Shown here: piece by piece, positions 22,709 to 35,134 of the stretch
Numbering within the stretch: position 1 is the first letter of the stretch
Layout: each line of letters begins with the position of its first letter
Assembly: GCA_001600055.1 (NCBI GenBank)
Contig: BCIV01000003.1
Span: 811,162 to 875,161 of the forward strand
Direction of reading: 5' to 3'
Length of the DNA: 64,000 nucleotides
From: Filobasidium wieringae
Taxonomy: Eukaryota; Basidiomycota; Tremellomycetes; Filobasidiales; Filobasidiaceae
Program-made: the position numbers and the translations under genes
Notes under the pieces: generated by a model
The model's database searches: none
What the model saw: only the letters and a program-made list of their open reading frames with translations
Told to the model about the DNA's origin: nothing

Positions 22709-24751
22709 TTAAGACCTGACAACAATGTAAGCCTCCTCGTCGGATGCGGCTCCCTTGACCGACTTGGCGAGGGCGTGGTATACGGGATCACGCTCCACGT
22801 ATTGGAAGTACTTGAGCGGCCAAGTAGTTCCAGCAGCAGCCTCGTCCTTCCTTCGTTGCCTCTGGTCGTTCTGAAGGGTCGGGCGAAAGCAATTAGCACA
22901 CGACGCAATCGCAAGTTGCCGGAATGACTCACCTCGATTCTGCTCTTGTCTCGGGAAGCGGCGTCGTAATCCCCAGTTCGGATTCCGTTGGCGACCTTGC
23001 TCCACAATCGCCTAGACTCCCACTCGCCTTGCTCCTCGATAGGCTTGACGGAGACCTCGGTCTTGGGTACGGTAGAGTCAGTGAAGACCTCCTCGGACTT
23101 GGCGACCTTGCCGACACCGGTCCAGGTTCCTTCGTAGTGCTTGACAGTCTTTCCGTTGTGGGCCAAAGTGGCCTTGTAAGAGTGAGCCTTACCGGAGACC
23201 CATCCTAGATGGTAGTAAAGATCGATCAACTTTGTAATCCCGGCAAAATATCCAGACACGCCCCTGATGACCTACCTTTACCCTTGTAGTCAATGGTAGC
23301 GACATATCCGGTATCACTGACGATCGAGGTCGAGTCGGCCAATTCGATGTAAGGGGATCCCCAGATTAATCCCTGAATCTGCAATTTAGCTACGGGATGC
23401 ACCGCAAAGTCAGTTCAACGAAGTGAGATACTAATGGGGGCAGGGAATAACATACGGAGAGTGATCAGGTAATTCTCGTGCTTGCCTGAAGGCAGAGTGA
23501 CGGTCAAAGTAGCGTGACCGTTCTGCTTGACTACAACAACCCAAGCAATCAGTCCCGTCAGTTTTTCGAGTACTCGGTTCTACGGCTAGGTCAGAACGTA
23601 GCGTACCGTTGATAGAACCACTGCTGAAGCTGGTCTTCTGACCCGAGTGTCCGTTAAGAGAAACACCGGCCTGCTTGTTCTCCAAGTGGTAAGCGGTCTA
23701 ACGAAGTGAAAAGTCAGCGGCACGTCACTTATGTTCTAAGATGATTGGACTCACGATGGGAGGGTGGTGAGAGACCTGCTCGACAATGAGGTTGGTCTCT
23801 CCTCGAGTCCCGTCAGCGGGCCAAACACCGAAGAACAACCTGATAAAAGTTGAACATTTAGGATGAGAAACAGTTCAAGAAAACCAGGAAGAGGGAATAA
23901 ACTCACTCTCCGAGGACAGGGTTAAGGGGCTTCTTCTCAGATCCCATCTTCTCGTTTCGGGTCTATTCATCTTTCGTCAGTTTCTCTTCCTCTAGTGGTT
24001 ATTCAGTTGTAAAGTATTCGAGACTCACGGTGTACTGTCCCTTGAGGGTACAGATGAACCACTTCAAGACCCTCTCAGCCCGGTCAGCCTCATCCCGCCC
24101 CTGGCTGATCTCTGCAAAGAGCTCAGGCCTTTCTCCCCAGTAAGCAGGGAACTCGGTAAGGGAGGTGGGGGAGAGGATGAAGGGGGGTGCGGTCATGCTG
24201 GAGAGATCTCCGGTCATGCTGGCAAGAGACTGTGTGTAGCGTGAACCATTCAGAAAGGCTCCTGTGATTGCTAGAAAGAGGCATGCATACCTTGATGAAA
24301 GAACTCCATCCGGCCTTCTGGCCCTCAGGAACGACGTTGGTACCTGTTCACACGATAGCAAGATCGTCAATTCGCTGTACTTTTATAGACGGATCATCAA
24401 ATGCGTTGAGGGAATTGTGGTAGTTTCGGAAAGGGTTCCGGATGTCCAGGCGTTTATTGACTAGACAAAGTGATTGATGATTCGGAAGACGTGGTCTTTC
24501 ATCACTGATGAAGAATATGCCCCGAGGAAGCCGGTTGCTTTTGAGCATCCGTTCGTCCCATCTTCTCGTTGTCCCGGATGAATAGGAACAGCAGAATCAT
24601 AATCGCTGCTCCCTGAGACACATCTTCCTCTCATCTCTTCTTTCTACTTTATCAGACGAGCACCCGCTCTAGTCCAGCTTGGTCTGATCGAGAGATAACG
24701 ATTCCCCCGAAAGGCAGTTAGAGACCGAGAAAACTTGCCTTCTTCAGACAT
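22709..24751 (-). CDS. KES1: Oxysterol-binding protein, KES1/OSH4 family
   Basis: Soluble ORD-type lipid transfer protein that exchanges sterol and PI4P between ER and Golgi membranes. Exons give [49 protein letters not shown], the family signature [13 protein letters not shown], then [29 protein letters not shown] and a C-terminus with [18 protein letters not shown]. No PH or ankyrin domains, as for short OSH proteins. The first coding exon is 13 nt (MSEE plus one base, 24751-24739) and is followed by a 395-nt intron beginning GCAAGT, a GC-AG intron. Only this splice keeps the frame with TNVVPEG. Six or more short introns follow. Confidence 0.93.
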
Positions 24752-25118
24752 GATTCCTTATTGATATGGTTTGCTTTGAAGTGGTGTATGTAGTGTGATC
24801 TGTAGGTTTGGATGTTAACTGGATTGGTTCTGAATCTGGTGGATGGATGGTTTGTGCGATGTAAGCGTTTGGACTTGGCTGGGGCGTAGCTTCCCTCCTG
24901 TCCGTTAGCCTCGCGTCATCGACCAGTTGTAGAGCGTAGACTTGCAGTAGCTATCGAGGTCTGGACGCGGACATGCTCACAGTAAGGCGGAATAGGTTCG
25001 GACATCAGTACACCTCATACTAATCTACCCCTCTAGCGACCATTGTATGATCAGTAAATCGGTAAGGATTGACACTGAGTCTATTGGATGAGCAGGGCCA
25101 ACAGCTAGGCAAAAAGGC
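24752..25118. promoter_or_regulatory. Divergent promoter region between KES1 and cactin
   Basis: About 370 bp between two divergent ATGs. No ORF; no motif named with confidence. Confidence 0.4.
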
Positions 25119-27762
25119 ATGTCTTCCCGCTACGAAGATCGATACAGGTCCGATGGCCGCACGCGGGAAAGGGACCGAGATGACGATAGAGGAGATTACA
25201 GCAGACGAGACCGAAGTAAAGACAGGTCTAGACGGGATGATCGGGATAGGGATAGGGACAGGGACGGAAGAAGGGAAAGGAGTCGGAGCCTGGAGAGAAG
25301 TAGTAAGAAGAAGCGAGATAGGAGCGGAAGTAGAGAGAAAGATAGGAAGAAGAAACATCGGTAAGTAACTCTGCTAATTGTAATGTAGAACTTATACCGA
25401 CTTTCAACCTACATCTCTGCCAGATCACGTTCCCCCTCTCCTCATTCCATCCGCAAGGCCGAGAAAAAAGCAGCAAAAGCTGCCAAAAGGAAGGAGGAAG
25501 AGCTCGCTGCGGCTCGTCAAGTAGCAGAGATCAGCATGTATACTGCAGAAGACAACCCGTTCCATGATGCGAACCTAGGTCAACAGTTCAAATGGCATAA
25601 AAAGAGGGAGCAAGAGAAGAAGGCGGGGATCACGGATGAAGAAGCTGGTAGGAGGGATCAGGTTAGGAGGCTGGAAGCCAAGGTGAGCCATCAGGTCGAA
25701 GCTTGAAATGCTTTTAGGATTCGTGAAGACTCGGACGACTAATCTGACCCATCCATTTGCCACTTTCAGGAAGAATTAGAACGCCTGAATAAACGACGAG
25801 CGGAACGTGAAGTCGAGATGCAACTCCGAGAAGAAGAAGAAGCTCGTCTAGCTCGACTCGCCGAATCCGCTCAGATGGCCGAATGGGTCGCCAAGGAGGA
25901 CGATTTCCAGCTGGAGCAATCTCGTCGACGAGCAGGAATCAGAATGAGAGAGAACAGAGCGAAAGCGATCGATTTCCTGGCGATCAACTTGAGGTTCGCT
26001 GACCCTGCTGGTGGAGCGAGGAGCAGTCTGACCGGACCTGGGGAAGAGGATGTTTGGGGTTGGGAGGACGCAGGGCTGGAGTGGGATATCGACGAACCAT
26101 GGTTGATCTTCGATAATTTGACCCTGGACGATATGGAGGAGTTGATGAGTGATATCAAGATGTATCTGTCCTTAGAGAAGTCGCCAGTGAACATCGAGTT
26201 TTGGGAAGTGAGTATCCGCTCTTCATCATTCATTCCCTTCTATTGAGATACTGACCCTTCATCTCACACCACCTCACAGTGCATGCAAAAGATCTGCGAA
26301 GACAACATCCGAAAGCAACATCTTCAACGGGACCCTTCCCTCAGAAACGCTCAATCCGGATCGGCGAACTCTGCAGTAGAATCGGATATCGCCCGATTAC
26401 TGGAGGGAAAGACGCACGAGCAGTTGCTCGCCCTTGAGCAGAACGTCCGAATGAAGCTGGCACGAGCAAACAGAGAGCCGATCGATGTGGACTACTGGGA
26501 GGGGTTGCTCAGTAGCATGGAGGTCTGGAAGGCCAAGGTGAGTTGTTGGAATTTGGTCTCTTGAAATCGCTCGGCACTGAACTGAGGTCCTTGTTTCCAG
26601 TCCAAACTCCATCAAATCCATTTGGTCGTCATGCAAAACCGTCTGGAACAACTTCGACAGCGTCAACGTGAACAAGCGCTCAAAGTGCAAGAAGAACTGG
26701 GTGGGAAAATCGCTGACACTGGTGAGCAGGATGATGCTGCTCTGGCCCGACAGGCAGCGGAGGCTGCAGCGGAAGAGATGGATCTCGGTGATGAGGTCGA
26801 TATCGAGGAGGACGTCGAGCTCTATGAGAGGGAAATGAGCCCGGAGTTGGTCGACGGGAACAAGCTGCCTTACGAGGATAGGACGTTGCCGATTGTGGAC
26901 GAAGAAGAGGATCTTAGAGCATTAGTGAGTGTTGATTTCGCCAACCAGACTCATTGGAGCATCTGATAACGATCGATATCTATCTTTCCAGTATGATGCC
27001 CGTCACCTGGTCACGTCCAACACCTTCATACCCCGAACAACGAAAGCTACCAATGTCCCTGAAGCCGCCAATGCACCTTCGTACGCCGATCTTGCGGCAG
27101 AACGAATGTACAGGGAAGAGGCTGCCAAGAATTTGGACGAGGACGAGGAGTTCTTCAACCTGGAAGAAGGGCTTTTCAACCCCGGAACTTACAGTTGGGA
27201 AGACAAGTTCAGAGCGAGGAAGCCGAGGTTCTTCAACCGGGTTCATACTGGGTTCGAATGGAACAAGTACAACCAAACGCATTACGAGTAAGTGACTGCG
27301 CAGGATGCATTATCTGCCTAGAAACTGATGGGCGTTCAACTTCGGCAGTACCGACAACCCACCTCCCAAGGTTGTTCAGGGATACAAGTTCAACATCTTT
27401 TACCCAGATCTCATGTAAGTAATGCAACCTCTTGATCAGCAAGCCTGTTCGCTGAGAATGAATCGATATTGTACTGTAGCGACAAAACCCAGACGCCTTC
27501 ATACAACTTTATCAGGAACAAGAACGATCCCGATACTTGTCTGCTTGTCTTTTCTGCTGGCCCTCCATATGAGGATATTGCTTTCACCATTGTTGATAAG
27601 GAGTGGGAATACAGTCACAAGCGGTGAGTGCATCAGGTAAAAAAACAGGTCTTGGAAGGAGACGACTGACTCTTTGAACGAAATAGGGGTTTCCGTTCTT
27701 CCTTTGATCGAGGGGTACTTCAGTTGTACTTCAACTTCAAGCGACAATTCTACAGGAAATAA
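25119..27762 (+). CDS. CACTIN: Cactin, splicing-associated factor
   Basis: Spliceosome-associated protein conserved from fungi to animals (Cay1 in fission yeast). The N-terminal 80 residues are an RD/RS-rich arginine tract. The conserved body follows: FHDANLGQQFKWHKKREQE, the coiled EELERLNKRRAERE region, RENRAKAIDFLAINLRF, the DIDEPWLIFDNLTLDDMEEL block and YWEGLLSSMEVWKAK. The C-terminal cactin domain contains FNLEEGLFNPGTYSWEDKF, RKPRFFNRVHTGFEWNKYNQ, VVQGYKFNIFYPDLID and the terminal GVLQLYFNFKRQFYRK. Nine or so exons, all joined by short GT-AG introns; complete with stop at 27760-27762. Confidence 0.94.
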
Positions 27763-28304
27763 CGAAACTTGCGCATCCTTGTATCTATGTATCATTTTTT
27801 TGTATCGAATTCACCAAATCAATTTGATGTGACGTTCACAACGATGTGCTGAATGTGGCCACTGACAACTCGCTTGGATAGGTGGGAAGTAGGAGTAACG
27901 GGTAAGGGCAGTGGTTTGAATTGGAAGACCCAACAGAGATATTTCGCTGGCATAGGTTTAATGCCGGCTGAAATCAGAAGTAATGGTATACCCAAGATGC
28001 CTGATCGTCGCTTGATTGTTTGCGATTGTCTCATCATTTGATGGCGATCACGCGCTAAGTCCGAGCTGTTCCCCGTGATTGATCAGAGGTAGCAGTATAA
28101 AGAGCTTTCAGACCATCTGCTGACTACAGCCTCAAGATACTACTGACCGCTTATACCTCTCCTCTAGCCTCTTAAGATTACAGTCAAGCATCGATCATCT
28201 TAAACTTTAAGAAGACTTTTGCAACCTAACACAGTCTTACGCTTACCGCAACACATCAACCTACCCCTTATTGTGGATCATTCGCTTTCTAATCAGATCT
28301 CGAA
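27763..28304. other. Intergenic region between cactin and the unknown gene
   Basis: About 540 bp without a supported gene. The last 150 bp before 28305 is pyrimidine- and AC-rich, like an untranslated leader. Confidence 0.4.
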
Positions 28305-29493
28305 ATGGCGGATCTCATTCACTACGACCCAGACCGCTTACACAGAGCTATTGCCCTTGGAGAACTGTTTATCGGCATGCCACCGCTCTCCGTCGGAACG
28401 TCCTTCTTTCGTCGAGCCAAAGCCCCTTCCCCAATCGCTGCAATCGCCATGTGTCCGCAGGTAGAAAACGAAGACATCGAGATCAGCGGGATCGGTCCTG
28501 CATACATCCTTTCTCTACTTCAATTACAACGGGTCTTGGGAAGCGGGGCTTGTTTCCTATTTGATGGAGGAGTCACAAGAGGAGATATGGTCTCGATCTG
28601 GGAATACGTTAGGCGAGTAACGTTGGGGAGGTATGATGTTCTTCGATCTGCGAAGCTAGATTTCCCCGAAGGGACGTTCGGGCGAGAGTTGGAACCCGTA
28701 GAAGCTTGGGCAAACAGATCCCTTGAAGCGCTAGGTAAGAAGAGTCCGATATCTCCCTCCAGCTGCCGTACTTACACAAGCTTCTCGTATAGAGGAGCTG
28801 AGCGATTTATTTGCATGCATGAAACAAGCAGAAGATGAAGGCAATGTCCCTGAGGCGGAACATGTGAACCATGTATTGCACTGCTGGGAAAGTATCAGAG
28901 GAGGTTACAACTGGTGGAACGACAATAAAGAGGAAAAGGAGCTGTGGACTACTCGTTTTACGGAACACATCCCATCTAAGGAATTTGGAATGTCGGAGAA
29001 TGCCGCGCGATACGCCGGGTTTCTGCCTGAGAACTTGGTATTAACGGCTGCCTTAGAGAACGTAAGTAGTGTTATGGTATGACTTATGGCAAGGCGATGA
29101 ATTCTTGATTGACCTTGGCTCTTTTAGGAATCCAAGGTTCTCTACAGGCTCGTCAACCGACCCATCTGGATCAAAGACCGGTTTGGATGGCATTGCGAGC
29201 ACGATGGCAAGCGGACTCCTACATGCACTAGAAAGAGTATCAAACGTAATGGAATTACTGATAGTGAAGTACATGCTCCTCCTCGAAAGACCGCCTGGCG
29301 TAAAGCTCCGTTTGGGCATCGGTGGTACGAGGAAACCGAGCCGGTCATTCAACAGGTCGCAACCGTTAGGCCCTTACCTTCTGCCTTTCACGGACGATTG
29401 AAAGGGTATGAACGGAACGAAGAGTATTGGTACTTCTCCTATCCAATTGATCTTGAAGATCATATCTGCAGCAATACTCGGCAGGATGGATAG
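28305..29493 (+). CDS. Hypothetical protein, about 350 residues, family not recognised
   Basis: Three exons join cleanly in frame: 28305 to about 28735, then EELSDLFACMKQAEDEG onward, then ESKVLYRLVNRPIWIKDRFG to a TAG at 29491-29493. The second half is rich in Trp, Arg and His with paired cysteines (WHCEHDGK, TCTRKS), and includes KTAWRKAPFGHRWYEE and NEEYWYFSYPIDLED. No membrane segment, signal peptide or catalytic motif that I can name. The frame is open over 1 kb with conventional introns and coding-like composition, so I take it to be a real gene, perhaps lineage-restricted. Confidence 0.72.
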
Positions 29494-29902
29494 ACGACCA
29501 GGAGTAAAGCTAGAGGCTCGTTCAAATCTAGATATCATATCATTTGGGATCCGAATAGAACAGAACAGACCGGTAGCTCAGAAATTGATGCACATGTAAT
29601 ACGCAATGTCATGATCTTGATAGCGAGGACGATGCAAGCAGCAGCTGCTGGAGGTGGTTGCTATGTCGCTAGAACTACAAAAGCACGCCTCATGTGACTC
29701 TGAGCCTGGACTCTTCGCCCAGCGTGACCTTATCCGCGCCGCGGTTCCGCGATTCTCGCTCGACGGGAAGCACCTACCATTCCCCAAGCAAAACATCCTC
29801 AACAATTGATCATCTTCCATAATCTCGATCGCACCCTCCTGATCCTCCCCACTCTTCCCCTTAGGCAACGTACCATCTCCTACTCCTCAAACGTCTGCCA
29901 AA
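29494..29902. other. Intergenic region upstream of PDA1
   Basis: About 410 bp with the 3' flank of the unknown gene and the PDA1 promoter. No feature recognised. Confidence 0.4.
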
Positions 29903-31721
29903 ATGTCTTTCAGGGTTGCTTTGCGTCCAGCGGGTGTTCAGGGGCTTAAGGCTGTATGTCGATCTTGATATCAAAGTTTATCACAAGCCGAGGCTGATAA
30001 GCAAGTCTTTTTCTGCCTATTTCCAGTCCTCTCTCAGGGTTGCCGGTGTTCATGCTCGATTTTTGGAGACCTCTGCTGCTGCATCTCAGCTTGTTGGAGA
30101 GCTTCCCGAGAAGGGCGACGAGCCTGTAAGTTCTCGATTGTTCACTCTCGCTTGCTTTTGAAGTCCTCTCGATTGACCGGCCGTCTCTGGTTATATAGTT
30201 CACCGTCAAGCTCTCTTCCGAGACCTTCCACTCTTACCGATGTGATCCTCCTTCTCTCGAAGTCTCCACCACCAAGGACAAGATGATGGAGCTTTACTCG
30301 CAGATGGTGGGCAGAATGTTGTTTGCATCTTGCCTGAGCACCCGTCTAATCGTATCGTTTCTGTATTATAGACCCTCATGAGGCGTATGGAGCAGGCTTG
30401 TGATGCTTTGTACAAGGCCAAGTTGATCCGTGGATTCTGTCACTTGGCCATTGGTCAGGTAAGTGTTCCACGACCTTCTCCTACAATATTAGCTAAGATA
30501 CCAATCTTTTGGCACCTTACAGGAAGCCGTCGCCGTCGGTATGGAGTCTGCCATCAACCAGAACGACCGAGTGATCACCGCCTACCGATGCCACCCCTTC
30601 GCTGTTCTCCGAGGAGGAACCGTTAAGGGAGTCATCGCTGAGCTTTTGGGACGAGAGGCCGGTATGTCTCGAGGAAAGGGAGGATCGATGCACATCTTCA
30701 CTCCCTCCTTCTTTGGAGGAAACGGAATTGTCGGAGCTCAGGTTCCTGTCGGAGCCGGAATTGCCTTCGCCCAGAAGTACTTGGGCAACAGTACCGTTAC
30801 CTTCGCCATGTACGGAGACGGAGCTTCCAACCAGGGTCAGATCTTCGAGGCCTACAACATGGTCAGTACAATCGGAAGCGGGTTCCGAGTACTTTTATTG
30901 AACTATCCGTTTTGCAAATATAGGCCAAGCTCTGGAACTTGCCTTGTGTCTTCGTGTGTGAGAACAACAAGTACGGTATGGGTACCTCTGCCGAGAGGTC
31001 CTCCCAGAACACCAGCTTCTTCACCCGAGGAGACCAGATCCCTGGTATCCAGGCCAACGGAATGGACGTTCTCGCCGTTCACCAGGCTTGTAAGTTCGCT
31101 AAGGAGTGGACTACTTCTGGTAAGGGACCTCTGGTCCTCGAGTTGGTTACCTACCGTTACGGTGGTCACTCGTAAGTCGTTGTCATCCGTTATTCTGAAT
31201 ACGATATCTAACTCGGATACGTCTATTCAATAAATAGCATGTCCGACCCTGGTACCACTTACCGAACCCGTGAGGAGATCCAGAGGATGAGGTCTACCCA
31301 GGATGCTATCAACGGTATCAAGACCTACTTGAGCGAGTGGGGAGTTGCTGACGAGAAGACTTTGAAGGTCAGTTGATCGAGTTTGGTACATATATATTGC
31401 GTAACTGGGTCTAATACTATGTTATCAAACAGAACATCGACAAGTCTGCCAAGGCCGAGGTTGACCAGGCCGTCACTGAGGCCAAGGCCAGCCCGTGAGT
31501 TTGAAAGGTATCTAGCGTCTACGCGGTTTCACTAACCGATCATACACTGCTCAGTCAACCCGATGTCGATGAGTTCTGGAGGGATGTGTACTACAAGGGT
31601 GAGTTGATTTTCTGGCCGCAGCGTGGAGTCTCAGCCCGCTCATCTTCTATTCATCTATATAGGTACTGAGCCAGCATTCTTGCGAGGGAGGACCATGGAC
31701 GAGGTCAGGAACTTCAACTAG
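29903..31721 (+). CDS. PDA1: Pyruvate dehydrogenase E1 component subunit alpha, mitochondrial
   Basis: Thiamine-diphosphate-dependent E1 alpha of the mitochondrial pyruvate dehydrogenase complex. A basic presequence ([17 protein letters not shown] and the next exon) leads to [37 protein letters not shown] and [10 protein letters not shown]. The ThDP/Mg motif runs from [16 protein letters not shown] to [25 protein letters not shown] carries the conserved regulatory serine region used by PDH kinase in other organisms. The end is [17 protein letters not shown]. Nine or so exons; several introns fall within conserved blocks and all close the frame. Its neighbour ATP1 is also a mitochondrial energy gene, on the same strand 1.2 kb downstream. 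Confidence 0.96.
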
Positions 31722-32152
31722 AGGATTGTATTATCCAGAAGTTGTGGCTTGATGATCAGTTAGACGTTATTGGTTGGAACTCGGGTTGTGATGGGTTTAT
31801 GAATCTTCTTCTTCTCTTCCGATGTTGTGTTTTGGTTATGAAGTCATTCTGCAATCCTCATCGCGAGAAGTGTGGATTGGGAAAGAGATGCTACGGGATT
31901 GTGAAGGACGGTATTCGTGATGGCAGGTATGGAATTAGGTGTCATCAACTCATTCGTCAAATACCCTTGCATGTCCTCGGTGATACTGGCTTATTACACG
32001 TAAGATGGGTTTCTGTTTCTAGATGTCCTTTGGGATCTACTTGAAGGACGAAGGCTGAGTGGAATGCTCTAGTGAGCGTTTTACTACCTCAAGCAGGTGT
32101 TGTACCAAGATTTTTTGAAGGCAAGCCAAGATAACTGTATAAGATGAATAGT
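31722..32152. other. PDA1 3' flank
   Basis: About 430 bp; an open frame of 100 codons at 31742-32044 has no coding character (Cys- and Arg-rich, directly after the PDA1 stop). Treated as non-coding. Confidence 0.4.
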
Positions 32153-32383
32153 CTAAATGGGCTGTTCTCGTTCGAGCGAGTACTGAGGACTGGGACCTGG
32201 AGCGCCAGCCTTTTGCACATGAGAGTCAGGTGGCTGTTGGGCGAGGTCGCTACCGTAGTATGCTCGTTTAATTGAAGCTGTGATCTCATCCCAATGTAAC
32301 GTATTTCTTTCTGCACGATAATCTACAATGACGTCCTTCCAGTCGGCAACAAAGGCTCTTTGTGATCCGACAGTGCGGTTCAT
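32153..32383 (-). CDS. Possible small protein, 76 residues, unrecognised
   Basis: An ATG-initiated open frame with a soluble, coding-like composition (VADWKDVIVDYRAERN, then WDEITASIKRAYYG) and a Pro/Gln-rich end. A good acceptor (a pyrimidine tract ending TATAG) lies just before the ATG, so it may have a spliced leader. Extending the frame through that acceptor would hit a stop, so the ATG at 32383 would be the start. No family recognised; could be chance. Confidence 0.35.
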   Translation of the reverse strand: MNRTVGSQRAFVADWKDVIVDYRAERNTLHWDEITASIKRAYYGSDLAQQPPDSHVQKAGAPGPSPQYSLEREQPI

Positions 32384-32898
32384 CGAGCTTCACTATAGCA
32401 GGGGAATACAGACAATCGAAATAGGCGTTACAGTTTCGAACTTGTTGGTCTTGGCGGGTGCAGAAATACACATGGGCCTTCATCCAGCCTAAGACGAGGC
32501 ATACATACCCGGCATCAGGCTCAGATAGCACAAGCACTGTTGTACATATCCGCTGCTATACCGGTAACCAAGTGAAACACCAACGATTTGCCTCGCTAAC
32601 CAGGAATAAGGCGATGAGTGCACGCGTGAGAAAGCGCATGGACCCGGGTTTTCGGGGAGGTTGCCAGCGAATGAAGCGCGGCCATGGAACCAGCGCACTC
32701 TGCACCAAACCTCCTCGCCTGCTTCCTTCCCTCACACAATCTCTCCTCTCCTCGTCATTCCCCAATCTCCCCCTCCTCAACACACGCACACTCACCCTCT
32801 CCTTGCCCCTAGGACCTCTTTTCTGTGGACTAGACAGGAGTCATACTCACTTCTACACTCTCAAAAACACCACTCTTCTGTCCTAAAAAATAATCAAC
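32384..32898. promoter_or_regulatory. Region upstream of ATP1
   Basis: About 500 bp. The last 200 bp is strongly C/T-rich (CCTCCTCG, CTCTCC, CTTCC runs) up to the ATP1 ATG, as expected for the leader of a highly expressed gene. Confidence 0.4.
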
Positions 32899-35134
32899 AT
32901 GCACTCTGTCTTCCGAACTTCCCTCAAGACCGCCGTTCGTGGTGCCGCCGTTACCTCGGTACGTGGATAGCTCTTTATCACTTGGATGCTCAAGGGGGGG
33001 AAAGAGCCAGCAGCAAACACAATACAAGCTTCGAAAGAAACGATCGAATGCGCTGAAGACATGCTCGGGGCGGAACGCGTGCAGAAAACATTGGAATGAA
33101 GGAAATGCTGACATGGCTTTGGACTTTGTTTGTTTCTAATGTTCAGGCTCGTGCTACCGTCGCTCGTGGTGCCGCCGTTGCCGCCACTAGGACCTACGCT
33201 ACCGCCAAGCCCGGTTAGTTGATCTTGCCGTCTGCAATCCTCCGATCGATGCACGTGCTTACTACCAAATGAACCCACAGCCGCTTCTGAGGTCTCTTCT
33301 ATCCTCGAGGGACGAATCTCCGGTGCCACCACCGGTGGAGAGCTCGAGGAGACTGGTCGTGTCTTGAGTAGGTCTACCTTGTTGCTTGATGATCGATCGC
33401 GATGGATGTTAATCGAAATCACCATCTCCATAGCCATTGGAGATGGTATCGCCCGTGTCTACGGTTTGAGGAACGTTCAGGGTGAGTGATGGGCTGGTGC
33501 TCGTTGCGTCCTTCCCTAGTCCTGACCAAACAATCACAATAACAGCCGAGGAGATGGTTGAGTTCGCCTCTGGTGTCCAGGGAATGGCTTTGAACTTGGA
33601 GGCCGACAACGTCGGAGTCACCATTTTCGGTCCTGACAGGACTATCAGGGAGGGAGACTCTGTCAAGCGTACCGGTAACATTGTCGACGTACCCGTCGGT
33701 ATGGAGCTTCTGGGACGTGTCGTTGACGCTCTCGGTAACCCCATCGATGGAAAGGGTCCCCTCAACACCTCCGAGAGGCGACGAGCCCAGTCCAAGGCCC
33801 CTGGTATCTTGCCCCGACGATCCGTCCACGAGCCCATGTTGACTGGATTGAAGTCTGTCGACTCCATGGTTCCCATCGGTCGTGGTCAGCGTGAGTTGAT
33901 CATTGGTGATCGTCAAACCGGAAAGACCGCCGTCGCTTTGGACACCATCTTGAACCAGAAGCGATTCAACAACTCTTCCGACGAGTCCAAGAAGTTGTAC
34001 TGTGTCTACGTCGCCGTCGGACAGAAGAGGTCCACCGTCGCTCAGTTGGTCCAGACCTTGGAGGAGAACGACGCCTTGAAGTACTCTATCGTTGTCGCCG
34101 CTACCGCTTCCGACCCCGCTCCTTTGCAGTACTTGGCTCCTTTCGCCGGTGCCGCCATGGGAGAGTACTTCCGTGACAACGGAAAGCACGCTTTGATCAT
34201 CTTCGACGACTTGTCCAAGCAGGCCGTTGCTTACCGACAGATGTCCTTGTTGTTGCGTCGTCGTGAGTAGTTCATCGATTCCTGAACGAGTCCTAAGGGA
34301 CTAATTTGGCATCTATCCTCCAGCTCCCGGTCGTGAGGCTTACCCCGGTGATGTCTTCTACTTGCACTCTCGTTTGCTCGAGCGTGCCGCCAAGATGAAC
34401 GAGAAGCTCGGTGCTGGATCTTTGACCGCTCTTCCCATCATTGAGACCCAGGGAGGAGATGTATCCGCCTACATTCCCACCAACGTTATTTCCATCACTG
34501 ATGGACAGATCTTCTTGGAGTCCGAGTTGTTCTTCAGTACGTCAATTTATAACCTGGATTCACATTGACATATTCTAACCGCTCGTTCGCTTTGTGTAGA
34601 GGGTGTTCGTCCCGCCATTAACGTCGGTCTTTCCGTCTCCCGAGTCGGATCCGCTGCCCAGACCAAGATCATGAAGTCCGTTGCTGGATCCTTGAAGTTG
34701 TACTTGGCCCAGTACCGAGAGGTCGCCGCCTTCGCTTCCTTCGGTTCCGATTTGGACCAGGCTACCAGGTACTTGTTGGCTCGTGGTCAGCGATTGACTG
34801 AGCTCCTCAAGCAGAGGCAGTACTCTCCCATTGCCACCGAGGTACAGGTTCCCCTTGTTTACGCCGGTGTCAACGGTTTGTTGGACAAGATCCCCGTCGA
34901 GCGAATTGTCGAGTGGGACGAGAAGTTCCAGACCCACTTGCAGAGCAACGAGTCGGCTCTCCTTTCCGAGATCAGCAAGGGAGTTATGACCAAGGACCTT
35001 GAGGCTCAGAGTGAGTGCCCTTCGTCTTTTATCATGGGTTGCATGTTACATAGATGACTGATCGTACAATTTCTCTTTCACCCTTTACAGTCAAGTCCAC
35101 CATTGAGAACTTCAACTCTTCTTTCCTCGCTTAA
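32899..35134 (+). CDS. ATP1: ATP synthase F1 subunit alpha, mitochondrial
   Basis: Regulatory nucleotide-binding subunit of mitochondrial F1. Two short exons encode an Arg/Ala-rich presequence with repeated TVARGAA / TAVRGAA units, then [12 protein letters not shown]. Conserved blocks include [34 protein letters not shown], Walker [72 protein letters not shown] and the alpha/beta signature [17 protein letters not shown]. The end is [12 protein letters not shown]. Eight exons; the intron after LEETGRVL (near 33369-33433) is required to restore the frame. Length and motifs are normal. Confidence 0.97.

Noticed and set aside
31742..32044. 100-codon plus-strand frame after PDA1
   Set aside because: Starts 21 bp after the PDA1 stop, has odd Cys/Arg composition and no splice context; most likely 3' untranslated sequence.
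33419..34189. Long minus-strand frame of 256 codons antisense to ATP1
   Set aside because: A shadow of the codon bias in the ATP1 main exon; the sense frame is unmistakably F1 alpha.
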